In this document: positions 1 to 7,787 of the stretch, piece after piece
Numbering within the stretch: position 1 is the first letter of the stretch
Layout: each line of letters starts with the position of its first letter
DNA from: DASRDZ01 sp035652335
GTDB lineage: Bacteria; Chloroflexota; Dormibacteria; Aeolococcales; Aeolococcaceae
DNA length: 64,000 bases
Direction of reading: 5' to 3'
Assembly (NCBI GenBank): GCA_035652335.1
Contig: DASRDZ010000005.1
Location: 17,915-81,914 of the forward strand
Notes under the pieces: generated by a model
Seen by the model: the letters and a program-made list of their open reading frames with translations, nothing else
Databases searched by the model: none
What the model was told of the DNA's origin: nothing
Translations under genes and position numbers: made by a program

Positions 1-1268
1 TCCCCTGGGGCACGGTGCTGGTGCCCACCAGCCAGTGGGTCAGCCCCGAGGTCGCCGAGCTCGGCAACTTCAACGTCTACAGCAACGGCACCGGCAGCCA
101 GGACCAGAGCAGCACCTACGGCCTCGCCTACGAGTGCGTCGAGCTGGCCCAGCGCTTCGCCGCGGTGCGCTACGGCGAGCAGAAGGTCTGGCCGATCAGC
201 TACGCGTACCAGATGTGGGACGCGGCGCCCACCCTGTCGATCCCGCTGCTGCAGCTGCCCAACGGCGGGGCGCAGCCGCCGCAGACCGGCGACCTGCTGA
301 TCTTCAACCACTCCACCGCCGCCCCCTTCGGGCACGTCGCCGTGGTCGCCGACACCGGTCCCGGCTACGTCGACATCGTCGAGCAGAACTGGGGCAACTC
401 CAGCCCCACCGGCACCGCGCGCCTGCCCATCGACGGCACCACCATGCCCGACCGCAGCGGCGTGCCGATCATCGGCTGGCTGCGCTCCAGCACCTCGGCG
501 CTGCCCTTCAAGCCCACCCTGATCACCCAGTCGGGCCTGGTCTACCCCGTCGCCGGCGCCAGCAACTTCGGCGGTCCCGTGAGCCTGGCCCTGGCCTCGC
601 CGATCGTCGGCGCCGCCGGCACCCCGGACGGCAAGGGCTACTGGATGGTGGGCAGCGACGGCGGCATCTTCAGCTACGGCGACGCCCAGTTCTACGGCAC
701 CACGGCGGGCACCAAGCTGAACGCGCCGGTCATCGGCATGACCGCCACCCACGACGGCAAGGGCTACTGGCTGGTGGCCGCCGACGGCGGCATCTTCAGC
801 TTCGGCGACGCCCGCTTCTACGGCAGCACCGGCGGCATGAAGCTGAACGCGCCGGTGGTGGGCATGGCCCCCACGCCGGACGGCAACGGCTACTGGATGG
901 TGGCCTCGGACGGCGGCATCTTCAGCTTCGGCGACGCGCAGTTCTGGGGCAGCACCGGCGGCATGAGGCTGAACAAGCCGGTCAACGGCATGGCCCCGAC
1001 CGCCACAGGCAACGGCTACTGGCTGGTGGCCTCGGACGGCGGCATCTTCAGCTTCGGCGACGCCCGCTTCTTCGGCAGCGCCGGCGGCATCCAGGTGCCC
1101 AGCCCGGTGGTGCGCATGACCGCCAGCAGCGACGGCAACGGCTACTGGCTGGCCACCAGCGGCGGCAGCGTCTACGCCTACGGCGACGCCAGGTTCTTCG
1201 CCAACAGTGGCGTGGTCGGCACGGCCAGCCCGGTGGTCGGCATGGTCGCAACGGTGGCGCAGCAGTAG
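1..1268 (+). CDS. Secreted CHAP-domain protein with C-terminal 42-aa repeats (5' partial)
   Basis: The frame is open to the left edge of the window. The first in-window start codon is GTG at 15, so the real start and signal peptide lie upstream. Numbered from that GTG, the N-terminal part is a CHAP-type NlpC/P60-fold amidase/peptidase: a catalytic-looking Cys41 in YECVELAQ, His107 in FGHVAVVAD and a polar EQNWGN segment near residue 125. CHAP domains usually cleave peptidoglycan peptides or amide bonds. From about residue 195 come five 42-residue units of the GYWxVxSDGGIFSFGDA type, the same family found in five other genes here. The next gene starts directly after the TAG stop, so the two are probably cotranscribed. 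Target and localisation are inferred. Confidence 0.8.
   Translation, partial: PWGTVLVPTSQWVSPEVAELGNFNVYSNGTGSQDQSSTYGLAYECVELAQRFAAVRYGEQKVWPISYAYQMWDAAPTLSIPLLQLPNGGAQPPQTGDLLIFNHSTAAPFGHVAVVADTGPGYVDIVEQNWGNSSPTGTARLPIDGTTMPDRSGVPIIGWLRSSTSALPFKPTLITQSGLVYPVAGASNFGGPVSLALASPIVGAAGTPDGKGYWMVGSDGGIFSYGDAQFYGTTAGTKLNAPVIGMTATHDGKGYWLVAADGGIFSFGDARFYGSTGGMKLNAPVVGMAPTPDGNGYWMVASDGGIFSFGDAQFWGSTGGMRLNKPVNGMAPTATGNGYWLVASDGGIFSFGDARFFGSAGGIQVPSPVVRMTASSDGNGYWLATSGGSVYAYGDARFFANSGVVGTASPVVGMVATVAQQ
597..1257 (+). repeat. Array of five 42-aa GYW/DGGIF repeats in the CHAP protein
   Basis: Five consecutive units of about 126 bases each encode GYWxV(A/G)SDGGIFSFGDAxFxGSxGG-xLNxP-VVGM. The last unit is divergent: it has SGGSVYAYGDA in place of SDGGIFSFGDA and loses the LN. 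The array sits at the C-terminus of its protein. Confidence 0.85.
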
Positions 1269-3086
1269 ATGTCCTCGGTGCGTCGCGCGCTGCTCGTCCT
1301 GGCCCTGGCAGCGCTCGGCGCACCGGCGCCGGTTCTGGCCCAGGCTGACACGAACTCGCCGTCCGCGACGAGCGCGGCCGCCTGTCCCGCGGCCACCGCG
1401 GGGCACGTCACGTGCTTCGCGCGGGTCAAGCTGCAGAGCGCGGGCGGCCCCAGGGTGCACGCCATGACCGCGAGCGCCAGCGGCGGCTACGGACCCGCCG
1501 ACCTGCAGAGCGCCTACGGCATCGCGCCGCTCAACGGCGGCAAGGGTCAGACCGTCGCCGTCGTCGACGTCGCCGACGACCCCAACGCGGAGAGCGACAT
1601 GGCGGCCTACCGGGCCGCGTACGGGCTGCCCGCCTGCAGCAGCGGCACCGGCTGCTTCCGCAAGGTGAACATGAGCGGCGCCGCCACCCCCGACGCCAAC
1701 TGGGCGGTGGAGATCTCGCTCGACCTCGACATGGTCTCGGCCGGCTGCCCCGACTGCTCCGTCCTGCTCGTCGAGGTTCCCCAGGACCAGAGCGGCAGCG
1801 CCAGCGTCCAGGCCATCGTCCAGGGCGTCGCCCTGGCGATCCAGCTGGGCGCCCGCGAGGTCAGCCTCAGCCTCGGCTCCTCCGAGTACGCGGGCGAGAC
1901 GCTCAGCGACCCGCAGCTCAGCCACGCCGGCGTCTCCATCACCGTGGCCAGCGGCGACAGCGGGTTCGGCACCTCGTACCCGGCGACGTCGCCCGACGTC
2001 ATCGCCGTCGGCGGCACCTCGCTGCGCCGCGCTGCCACCTCGCGCGGCTGGGCCGAGACGGCCTGGTCGGGCGGCGGCTCCGGCTGCAGCGCCTTCGAGC
2101 CCAAGCCGGCCTGGCAGCACGACGGTGGCTGCCCGCTGCGCACCGACAACGACGTCGCCCTCGACGCCGACCCCTCCACCGGCGTGGCGGTGTACGACAG
2201 CTACCAGAGCTCAGGCTGGACGGTGGTCGGCGGCACCTCGGTGGGCGCGCCGCTCCTCGCCGGCATCACCGCGCTGGACGGCGGCCTCTCCGGCAGCGGG
2301 GCGCAGAGCTTCTACTCCAGCGTCAGCAACGACGTCGTCGCCGGCAGCAACGGCGTCTGCGCGCCGCTCTACCTCTGCACCGCGGGGCCCGGCTTCGACG
2401 GGCCGACGGGGGTGGGCTCGCCGGTCGGCGCGCCCCATCCGCCCGCCCCGCCACCCACGGGCGGCTACTGGCTGGTGGCGGCCGACGGTGGCATCTTCCC
2501 CTTCGGCACCGCCACGGGGTACGGCTCGACCGGCGGCGTCCGCCTCAACCAGCCGATCGTGGGCATGGCCTCGACGCCGGACCACGGTGGCTACTGGCTG
2601 GTCGCGGCCGACGGCGGCATCTTCCCGTTCGGCGACGCCGTGGGCTACGGGTCGACCGGCGGCATCCACCTCAACCAGCCGATCGTCGGCATGGCGGCGA
2701 CGCCCTCGGGTCACGGCTACTGGCTGGTCGCAAGTGACGGCGGCATCTTCCCCTTCGGGGACGCCGGCGGCTGGGGCTCGACCGGGGGCATCCACCTCAA
2801 CCAGCCGATCGTCGGCATGACGCCCACGCCGACCGGCAACGGCTACTGGCTGGTGGCGTCGGACGGCGGGATCTTCCCCTTCGGCGACGCGGGCGGCTAC
2901 GGCTCGACCGGTGGCATGCGGCTCAACCAGCCGATCGCCGGCATGGCCGCGACGCACGACGGCGCGGGGTACTGGCTGGTGGCCTCGGACGGCGGCATCT
3001 TCCCGTTCGGCGACGCCGGCGGCTGGGGCTCGACCGGCAACCTGGTGCTCAACCGGCCCATCGTGGGGATGGCGGCGGGCTCCTGA
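1269..3086 (+). CDS. Secreted S53 (sedolisin-type) serine peptidase with C-terminal 42-aa repeats
   Basis: 605 aa. The ATG lies directly after the TAG of the upstream gene. A signal peptide covers residues 1-24 (MSSVRR then a hydrophobic core ending APVLA). The peptidase domain spans about residues 70-400. Sedolisin signatures are visible: Glu148 and Asp152 in VEISLDLD, Asp230 of the oxyanion in SGDSG, and the nucleophile Ser324 in GGTSVGAP. There is no room for a full pro-kumamolisin propeptide between the signal and the domain, which matches the short actinobacterial-type S53 proteins. After a Pro-rich linker (PPAPPPTG) five 42-residue repeats follow and end in IVGMAAGS. It is probably an extracellular acid-type endopeptidase attached or targeted by its repeat tail; that role is inferred. 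Confidence 0.85.
   Translation: MSSVRRALLVLALAALGAPAPVLAQADTNSPSATSAAACPAATAGHVTCFARVKLQSAGGPRVHAMTASASGGYGPADLQSAYGIAPLNGGKGQTVAVVDVADDPNAESDMAAYRAAYGLPACSSGTGCFRKVNMSGAATPDANWAVEISLDLDMVSAGCPDCSVLLVEVPQDQSGSASVQAIVQGVALAIQLGAREVSLSLGSSEYAGETLSDPQLSHAGVSITVASGDSGFGTSYPATSPDVIAVGGTSLRRAATSRGWAETAWSGGGSGCSAFEPKPAWQHDGGCPLRTDNDVALDADPSTGVAVYDSYQSSGWTVVGGTSVGAPLLAGITALDGGLSGSGAQSFYSSVSNDVVAGSNGVCAPLYLCTAGPGFDGPTGVGSPVGAPHPPAPPPTGGYWLVAADGGIFPFGTATGYGSTGGVRLNQPIVGMASTPDHGGYWLVAADGGIFPFGDAVGYGSTGGIHLNQPIVGMAATPSGHGYWLVASDGGIFPFGDAGGWGSTGGIHLNQPIVGMTPTPTGNGYWLVASDGGIFPFGDAGGYGSTGGMRLNQPIAGMAATHDGAGYWLVASDGGIFPFGDAGGWGSTGNLVLNRPIVGMAAGS
2460..3083 (+). repeat. Array of five 42-aa GYW/DGGIF repeats in the S53 peptidase
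   Basis: Five near-identical units begin at GYWLVAADGG and close with IVGM at the C-terminus. The units are very similar at DNA level, which suggests recent duplication or gene conversion between arrays. Confidence 0.88.
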
Positions 3087-3129
3087 CGTCCCGGTTGAGG
3101 TGCACGGCGCACGCTCGGCCCGCCGCTGC

Positions 3130-3135
3130 TAGGAT
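3130..3135 (+). promoter_or_regulatory. Candidate -10 box TAGGAT, leaderless type
   Basis: TAGGAT ends 11 bases before the ATG at 3147, so transcription should begin at or a few bases before the start codon. No convincing -35 hexamer is seen at 16-18 bp upstream. Confidence 0.55.
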
Positions 3136-3146
3136 CGCCGCCGCAC

Positions 3147-5855
3147 ATGCCCCGCCGCGCAACCGTCGCCGTCCTCGCCGCGATGCTCGCCGCCGCCGCA
3201 GGCACGCACGGTGCGCGCGCAGCGGTGCCGGCGTCTCCGGCGACGTCGGGACCTGCGCTGCAGGGCGTGGCGCGGGTGATCCCGCTGGCGGGCGTCGCCC
3301 ATCCCGCGCGCACCGCCGCACCGCGCGTGGCCTCGCCGTCCGTCGTGCAGGACACCGCCGCTCGCGCGCCCGAACGGCGCGCACCGCACCCGCGCACGGT
3401 CTCGCCGTCGACGGCGACGCAGTTCCTGCCGGAGATCGTCGAGGGGCGCCTCGGCGTCTCCCAGCTCAGCACGCTGCAGGGTGCGCAGCACGACACGCAG
3501 GCTTCGCGCGTGAGCCCGCCCGACACCACCATGTCGGCCAGCGCCACGACCGTCGCGGAGATGGTCAACCTCAGCCTGCTGACCATGAACCACGACGGCA
3601 GCAACCCGCAGATGGTGCAGCTCAAGGACATCTGGAGCCTCGCCGACGCCCGGGTCGGCACGGGACAGTTCGACCTCTCCGACCCGCGCATCGTCTTCGA
3701 TCCCCAAGCGGGGACCGGCGGCCGCTGGTTCATCTCCATCGTCTACTACGACCCCAACCTGTTCAACGGCAACGCCGCGGCGTCCGCCACGCACAGCTGG
3801 ATCGGCTTCGCGGCGTCGACCGACGCCACGCCGACGTCGTGGAACGTGTACTCGTTCCAGGGCGCGCCCGGAGTGCTGATGGACCAGCCGGGCCTGGGCG
3901 TCAACGTCGACAAGATCACGCTGAGCGCCAACGACTTCGACTACGGCAACGGCGGGCTGTGGACCGGCGCCAACGTCATCGCCGCCAACCAGGCGCAGAT
4001 GGTCGCGGGCAGCGCCGTGTCGACCTTCGCGATCCAGGACTCGACAGGCTTCGGCTACGCCCCCGCCGTGACCACGGGATCGACGACCACCGCCACCGAG
4101 TACGTGCCGGAGAACTTCCAGCCCTTCGACCCGAACACCGGCAATCCCACCGGGCCGCAGGCGGTGCGCATCCAGGCCATCAGCGGTATTCCCGGCGTCG
4201 GCGGCGGGGCCAGCGACATGCAGTTCACCATCACCATGTGCGTCTCCTGCGGCAATGCCTCGCTGACCGGCCAGCCGGGCGGCGTAACGCAGCCCAACTC
4301 CGCGACCACCCTGGACCCGGGTGACGACCGCTTCCTCGGCTCGGTGTGGCAGAGCGGCAAGCTCTGGACCGGCGGCAGCACCGCCGTCACCACGGGACCG
4401 GAGTCGGCGATGTCGATCTTCGAGGTCGACACCGCCAGCATGACCATTCCCTTCGACGCCGCCCTCGACTCGGGGACGGGCGAGTCGTTCTTCTATCCCA
4501 GCATCGCGCTCGACCAGAACGGCACGCCGTTCGTCGCCTTCAGCCGCGCCTCGGCGACGCGCTACGCGAGCAGCGCGGCGGGCGCGGTGGTCGGATCCGG
4601 CGCGAGCGTCGCCTTCCTCACCGCGGGAGTGCTCGACGGCGGCGCCGGGCAGGGGCCGTACGACTGCATGTGCACCGGCGGCCAGAACCCGACGCGCTTC
4701 GGTGACTACTCCGGTTCCGCCGTCGACCCGTCGGATCCCAGCACGGTCTGGGTCGCCTCGGAGTACTCCGGCGTTGGTGACGGAAGTGGCAAGAACTGGG
4801 CGACCCTGATGACCCGGGTCACCCTCGACGCGCCGGGTGCGACGTCGTCCTCGCCGGGCAGCGGGCCCACCCGCGGCGGCACCTGGGTGACGGTGAACGG
4901 CAGCTCCCTCGACGAGAACAGCCAGGTGCTCTTCGGCGGCACCCCGGCGCAGGCCGTGCAGCAGCGCGGACCGGCGCAGCTCGTCGCCCTGAGCCCGCCG
5001 CACCGCGCCGGCACCGTCGACGTCACCGTGGTCACCCCGACGGGGAGCGCCACCCTGCACGCCGCCTTCACCTACGTCCTGCCGCCGCGGAGCGGCGGGT
5101 ACTGGCTGGTCGCCTCGGACGGCGGCATCTTCCCCTTCGGCAACGCCGGCGGCTACGGCTCGACGGGGAACGTCCGGCTCAACCAGCCGATCGTCGGCAT
5201 GGCCGCCATCGCGGATGGCAGCGGGTACTGGCTGGTGGCCGCCGACGGCGGCATCTTCCCGTTCGGCAACGCGCTCAACCACTCCTACGGTTCGACCGGA
5301 GGCATCCACCTCAACAAGCCGGTGGTGGGCATGGCCCCGACGCCGGACGGCAACGGCTACTGGCTGGTCGCCTCGGACGGCGGCATCTTCCCCTTCGGCG
5401 ACGCCGGCGGCTACGGCTCGACGGGGAACATCCGGCTCAACCAGCCGATCGTCGGCATGGCGCCGACGCCGACCGGGCACGGCTACTGGCTGGTGGCGTC
5501 CGACGGCGGCATCTTCCCCTTCGGCGACGCCGGCGGCTACGGGTCGACGGGGAACATCCACCTCAACCAGCCGATCGTCGGCATGGCGGCGACGACCGAC
5601 GGCGGCGGCTACTGGCTGGTCGCCTCCGACGGCGGGATCTTCCCCTTCGGCGACGCGGCGGGGTGGGGGTCGACGGGCAACATCCACCTCAACCAGCCGA
5701 TCGTCGGCATGGCCCAGTCGGGTGACGACGGCGGGTACTGGCTGGACGCGGCCGACGGCGGCATCTTCCCCTTCGGCGACGCGGCCGGCTACGGCTCGAC
5801 GGGGAACATCCGGCTGAACCAGCCGATGGTGGGAATGGCGGCGAGCCAGCCCTAG
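3147..5855 (+). CDS. Secreted sialidase/propeller-like protein with TIG domain and C-terminal 42-aa repeats
   Basis: 902 aa with a cleavable signal peptide (MPRRATVAVLAAMLAAAAG, cut near ARA). Residues 110-560 form a large domain without an obvious catalytic motif. Its language (DPRIVFDPQ, GGRWFISIVYYD, then PSDPSTVWVASEYSG) resembles the BNR/sialidase-like beta-propellers of secreted bacterial proteins. Residues 570-645 look like an IPT/TIG immunoglobulin-like fold (GPTRGGTWVTVNGSSL, VLFGG, TFTYV ending). Six 42-residue GYW repeats follow and end in MVGMAASQP. The start is supported by the TAGGAT box 11 bases upstream. I cannot name a substrate; adhesion to or modification of surface glycans is a guess. 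Confidence 0.75.
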   Translation: MPRRATVAVLAAMLAAAAGTHGARAAVPASPATSGPALQGVARVIPLAGVAHPARTAAPRVASPSVVQDTAARAPERRAPHPRTVSPSTATQFLPEIVEGRLGVSQLSTLQGAQHDTQASRVSPPDTTMSASATTVAEMVNLSLLTMNHDGSNPQMVQLKDIWSLADARVGTGQFDLSDPRIVFDPQAGTGGRWFISIVYYDPNLFNGNAAASATHSWIGFAASTDATPTSWNVYSFQGAPGVLMDQPGLGVNVDKITLSANDFDYGNGGLWTGANVIAANQAQMVAGSAVSTFAIQDSTGFGYAPAVTTGSTTTATEYVPENFQPFDPNTGNPTGPQAVRIQAISGIPGVGGGASDMQFTITMCVSCGNASLTGQPGGVTQPNSATTLDPGDDRFLGSVWQSGKLWTGGSTAVTTGPESAMSIFEVDTASMTIPFDAALDSGTGESFFYPSIALDQNGTPFVAFSRASATRYASSAAGAVVGSGASVAFLTAGVLDGGAGQGPYDCMCTGGQNPTRFGDYSGSAVDPSDPSTVWVASEYSGVGDGSGKNWATLMTRVTLDAPGATSSSPGSGPTRGGTWVTVNGSSLDENSQVLFGGTPAQAVQQRGPAQLVALSPPHRAGTVDVTVVTPTGSATLHAAFTYVLPPRSGGYWLVASDGGIFPFGNAGGYGSTGNVRLNQPIVGMAAIADGSGYWLVAADGGIFPFGNALNHSYGSTGGIHLNKPVVGMAPTPDGNGYWLVASDGGIFPFGDAGGYGSTGNIRLNQPIVGMAPTPTGHGYWLVASDGGIFPFGDAGGYGSTGNIHLNQPIVGMAATTDGGGYWLVASDGGIFPFGDAAGWGSTGNIHLNQPIVGMAQSGDDGGYWLDAADGGIFPFGDAAGYGSTGNIRLNQPMVGMAASQP
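5091..5852 (+). repeat. Array of six 42-aa GYW/DGGIF repeats in the TIG-domain protein
   Basis: Six units from GYWLVASDGG to the terminal MVGM. Unit 2 has the longer turn NALNHSYGSTGG, a variant also seen twice in the minus-strand gene at 57612-59855. Confidence 0.88.
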
Positions 5856-5908
5856 AAGGGTGCGTTTCCGGCGATGCGCCGCTGCCGCGGTGCTCGGGAC
5901 GACCACGG

Positions 5909-5914
5909 TACACT
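5909..5914 (+). promoter_or_regulatory. Candidate -10 box TACACT for the GT2-GT75 operon
   Basis: TACACT lies 43 bases before the ATG at 5958. Unlike most promoters in the window this one leaves a leader of about 35 bases carrying a GGAG ribosome site 5 bases before ATG 5958. It is the only plausible promoter upstream of the pair. Confidence 0.45.
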
Positions 5915-5957
5915 GGCACGGATTGCCTCGCCCGAACGAATGTTCTACGGAGTCGGC

Positions 5958-6779
5958 ATGGCCGAAACTAGCCTGGAAGGCCCCACCACGGGGCAGGCAC
6001 GAGCTGCCGGAGCCGCCGGCCGCGGAGCTCTGAGCCTGGAGCTGGACCACCCGACGCTGAGCATCGTCATGCCCGTCTTCAACGAGGGTGCGGTCATCGA
6101 GCAGGTCGTCAGAGAGCTCGATGCGGAGATCGTCGAGAAGCTCGGCACATGCGAGATGGTCGTCGTCGACGATTGCTCGACCGACGACACCCACCGGATC
6201 CTGAGCGAGCTGAGCGCAACGCTGCCGCAGCTCACGGTCGTCCGGAACGAGCCCAATCGCGGCCACGGTCCCAGTGTCCTGCGCGCCCTCGACATGGCGA
6301 CGGGCGACTGGATCTTCCAGGTCGACTCGGACCGGCAGCACCTCGCGGCGGAGTTCTGGGACCTGTGGGCCGTCCGCGACGACGCCGATCTCGTCCTCGG
6401 CGTGCGCCGCCAGCGCCGTGACGGGCCGTACCGGCTGCTGATCACGTTCTTCGTGCGCCTCGGAGTCTCGATGCTTGCGCGCAGGCGCATCCGCGACTCC
6501 AACGTGCCCTTCCGGCTGTACCGGCGGGAGCTCTGGCAGGACGTGGGTCCGCTCATGGAGCAGGACACGCTGGCGCCGTCCATCCACCTCGCCGTCGGCG
6601 CCGCACTCCGTGGCTGGCGGATCGTCGAGGTCGAGGTGACCCACCTGCCCCGCGTCACCGGCCTGTCCTTCCACCGAGGCTTTCGGGTCCTCAAGTTCAG
6701 CCTGCGTGGTCTCCGGCAGCTGATTCGGTTCCGGATGAAGCAGGCGAGGAGTCCCAGGACGACCACGCGCCCTGCATGA
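5958..6779 (+). CDS. Family 2 glycosyltransferase (DPM/polyprenyl-phosphate type)
   Basis: 273 aa. The GT-A fold is clear: IVMPVFNEG near residue 35, VVVDDCSTDDT, NRGHGPSVLRAL, then the metal-binding VDSD in FQVDSDRQH. The domain arrangement and size match GT2 enzymes that load a sugar onto a polyprenyl phosphate or an envelope glycan; no C-terminal membrane helices are present. ATG 5958 is chosen over ATG 5940 because GGAG sits 5 bases upstream and the 5940 start would add only MFYGVG. The stop overlaps the next start (ATGA), so it is translationally coupled to the GT75-like gene. Acceptor and donor are unknown. Confidence 0.8.
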   Translation: MAETSLEGPTTGQARAAGAAGRGALSLELDHPTLSIVMPVFNEGAVIEQVVRELDAEIVEKLGTCEMVVVDDCSTDDTHRILSELSATLPQLTVVRNEPNRGHGPSVLRALDMATGDWIFQVDSDRQHLAAEFWDLWAVRDDADLVLGVRRQRRDGPYRLLITFFVRLGVSMLARRRIRDSNVPFRLYRRELWQDVGPLMEQDTLAPSIHLAVGAALRGWRIVEVEVTHLPRVTGLSFHRGFRVLKFSLRGLRQLIRFRMKQARSPRTTTRPA

Positions 6780-7765
6780 CGGAACAGCTGCGCACGGCGA
6801 TCGTCGTCCCCACCATTCGCGAGACCAGCCTGGCTGACTTCCTCCGCCGTTGGGAGCCGGAGTTCCGCGGGCTGGAGGTGATCGTCGTCGAGGACAATCC
6901 CGAGCCGACCTTCGACGTCCCCGACTGGGTTCGCCACTACTCGTGGGCGGACATCGACGCCACCCTCGGTGGGGACGCGTGGATCATTCCCCGGCGAAGC
7001 GACTGCGTCCGGTCCTTCGGGTACCTCATGGCGTACCGGTCGGGGATCGACGTCGCCATCACCCTGGACGACGACTGCTACCCGGAATCTGAGTACTCCC
7101 CGTCGTACCTCAGCCAGTTCCACGCCGCCCTCGCTCAGGAGTGGCCGTCCGATCGCTGGTGGAACACCCTCGAGGACGTCTTCCCGCGGGGCGTCCCGTA
7201 CACCGTTCGTGAGGTGAAGAGCACGGTCGCGGTCCACCATGGTCTCTGGTCGAACGTCCCCGACCTCGACGCGCGCACACAGATGCGGATGCCCGATTAC
7301 CGTCTGCCGCCGGCGCGCGGGGTGCAGCGGGTGCCCACCGGGGCGTTCTTCCCCATGTGCGGGATGAACCTCGCCTTCCGCAGGGAGTTCATCCCGGCGA
7401 TGTACTTCCTCCTGATGGGACAGAGCGCGAGCGGCGAGCGCTGGCCGTTCGACCGCTTCGGCGACATCTGGGCGGGCATCTTCGTGAAGAAGATCGCCGA
7501 CCATCTCGGCTTCGCGATCACCTCGGGGAGCCCCTCGGTGCACCACTCGCGTGCCTCGAACGTCGACGCGAACCTGGCCAAGGAGACGCCCGGCTACCCC
7601 GTCAACGAGTACCTGTGGGAGCGGGTGGACCGAGTCCACCTGACCCAGGGCAGCGTGGCGAGGTGCTACGCCGAGCTGGCCGAGAAGCTCGACATGGACG
7701 GTGAGTACTGGAGCACGCTGAAGCGGGCGATGCGGACCTGGGCGGACCTCTTCGACGGCGACTGA
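6776..7765 (+). CDS. GT75-like reversibly glycosylated polypeptide / UDP-arabinopyranose mutase homologue
   Basis: 329 aa. The sequence follows the plant RGP/UAM pattern closely: VVPTIR at 10-15, a triple aspartate DDDC at 98-101, YTVREV with Arg145 (the equivalent of the autoglycosylated arginine in rice UAM as I recall the alignment), HGLWSNVPDLDA at 155-166, GAFFPMCGMNLAF at 189-201, WAGIFVKKIADHLGF and VHHSRASN. Plant members interconvert UDP-L-arabinopyranose and UDP-L-arabinofuranose and sit in GT75. UDP-xylose synthase and UDP-glucose dehydrogenase genes lie 9-11 kb away, which fits a pentose-nucleotide role. ATGA coupling to the preceding GT2 suggests a dedicated pathway. A mutase activity is inferred from homology only. 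Confidence 0.72.
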   Translation: MTEQLRTAIVVPTIRETSLADFLRRWEPEFRGLEVIVVEDNPEPTFDVPDWVRHYSWADIDATLGGDAWIIPRRSDCVRSFGYLMAYRSGIDVAITLDDDCYPESEYSPSYLSQFHAALAQEWPSDRWWNTLEDVFPRGVPYTVREVKSTVAVHHGLWSNVPDLDARTQMRMPDYRLPPARGVQRVPTGAFFPMCGMNLAFRREFIPAMYFLLMGQSASGERWPFDRFGDIWAGIFVKKIADHLGFAITSGSPSVHHSRASNVDANLAKETPGYPVNEYLWERVDRVHLTQGSVARCYAELAEKLDMDGEYWSTLKRAMRTWADLFDGD

Positions 7766-7787
7766 GAGCGGAGCGGGCAGCCTCTCA
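7763..7787. terminator. Inverted repeat containing both convergent stop codons
   Basis: TGAGAG at 7763-7768 and CTCTCA at 7782-7787 can pair around a 13-base loop. Each arm contains the TGA stop of one of the two converging genes. There is no T-run, so function as a terminator is uncertain. Confidence 0.3.

Noticed and set aside
585..1257. Possible CRISPR-like array of about 126-base repeats
   Set aside because: The repeats are in one reading frame with conserved protein, no unique spacers of equal length and no cas genes; they are protein tandem repeats.
3129..6674. 1181-codon open frame on the minus strand across the repeat proteins
   Set aside because: Very high GC keeps opposite-strand frames open; composition is Arg/Gly/Asp/His/Val only, with no domain, and real genes with signal peptides and domains lie on the plus strand.
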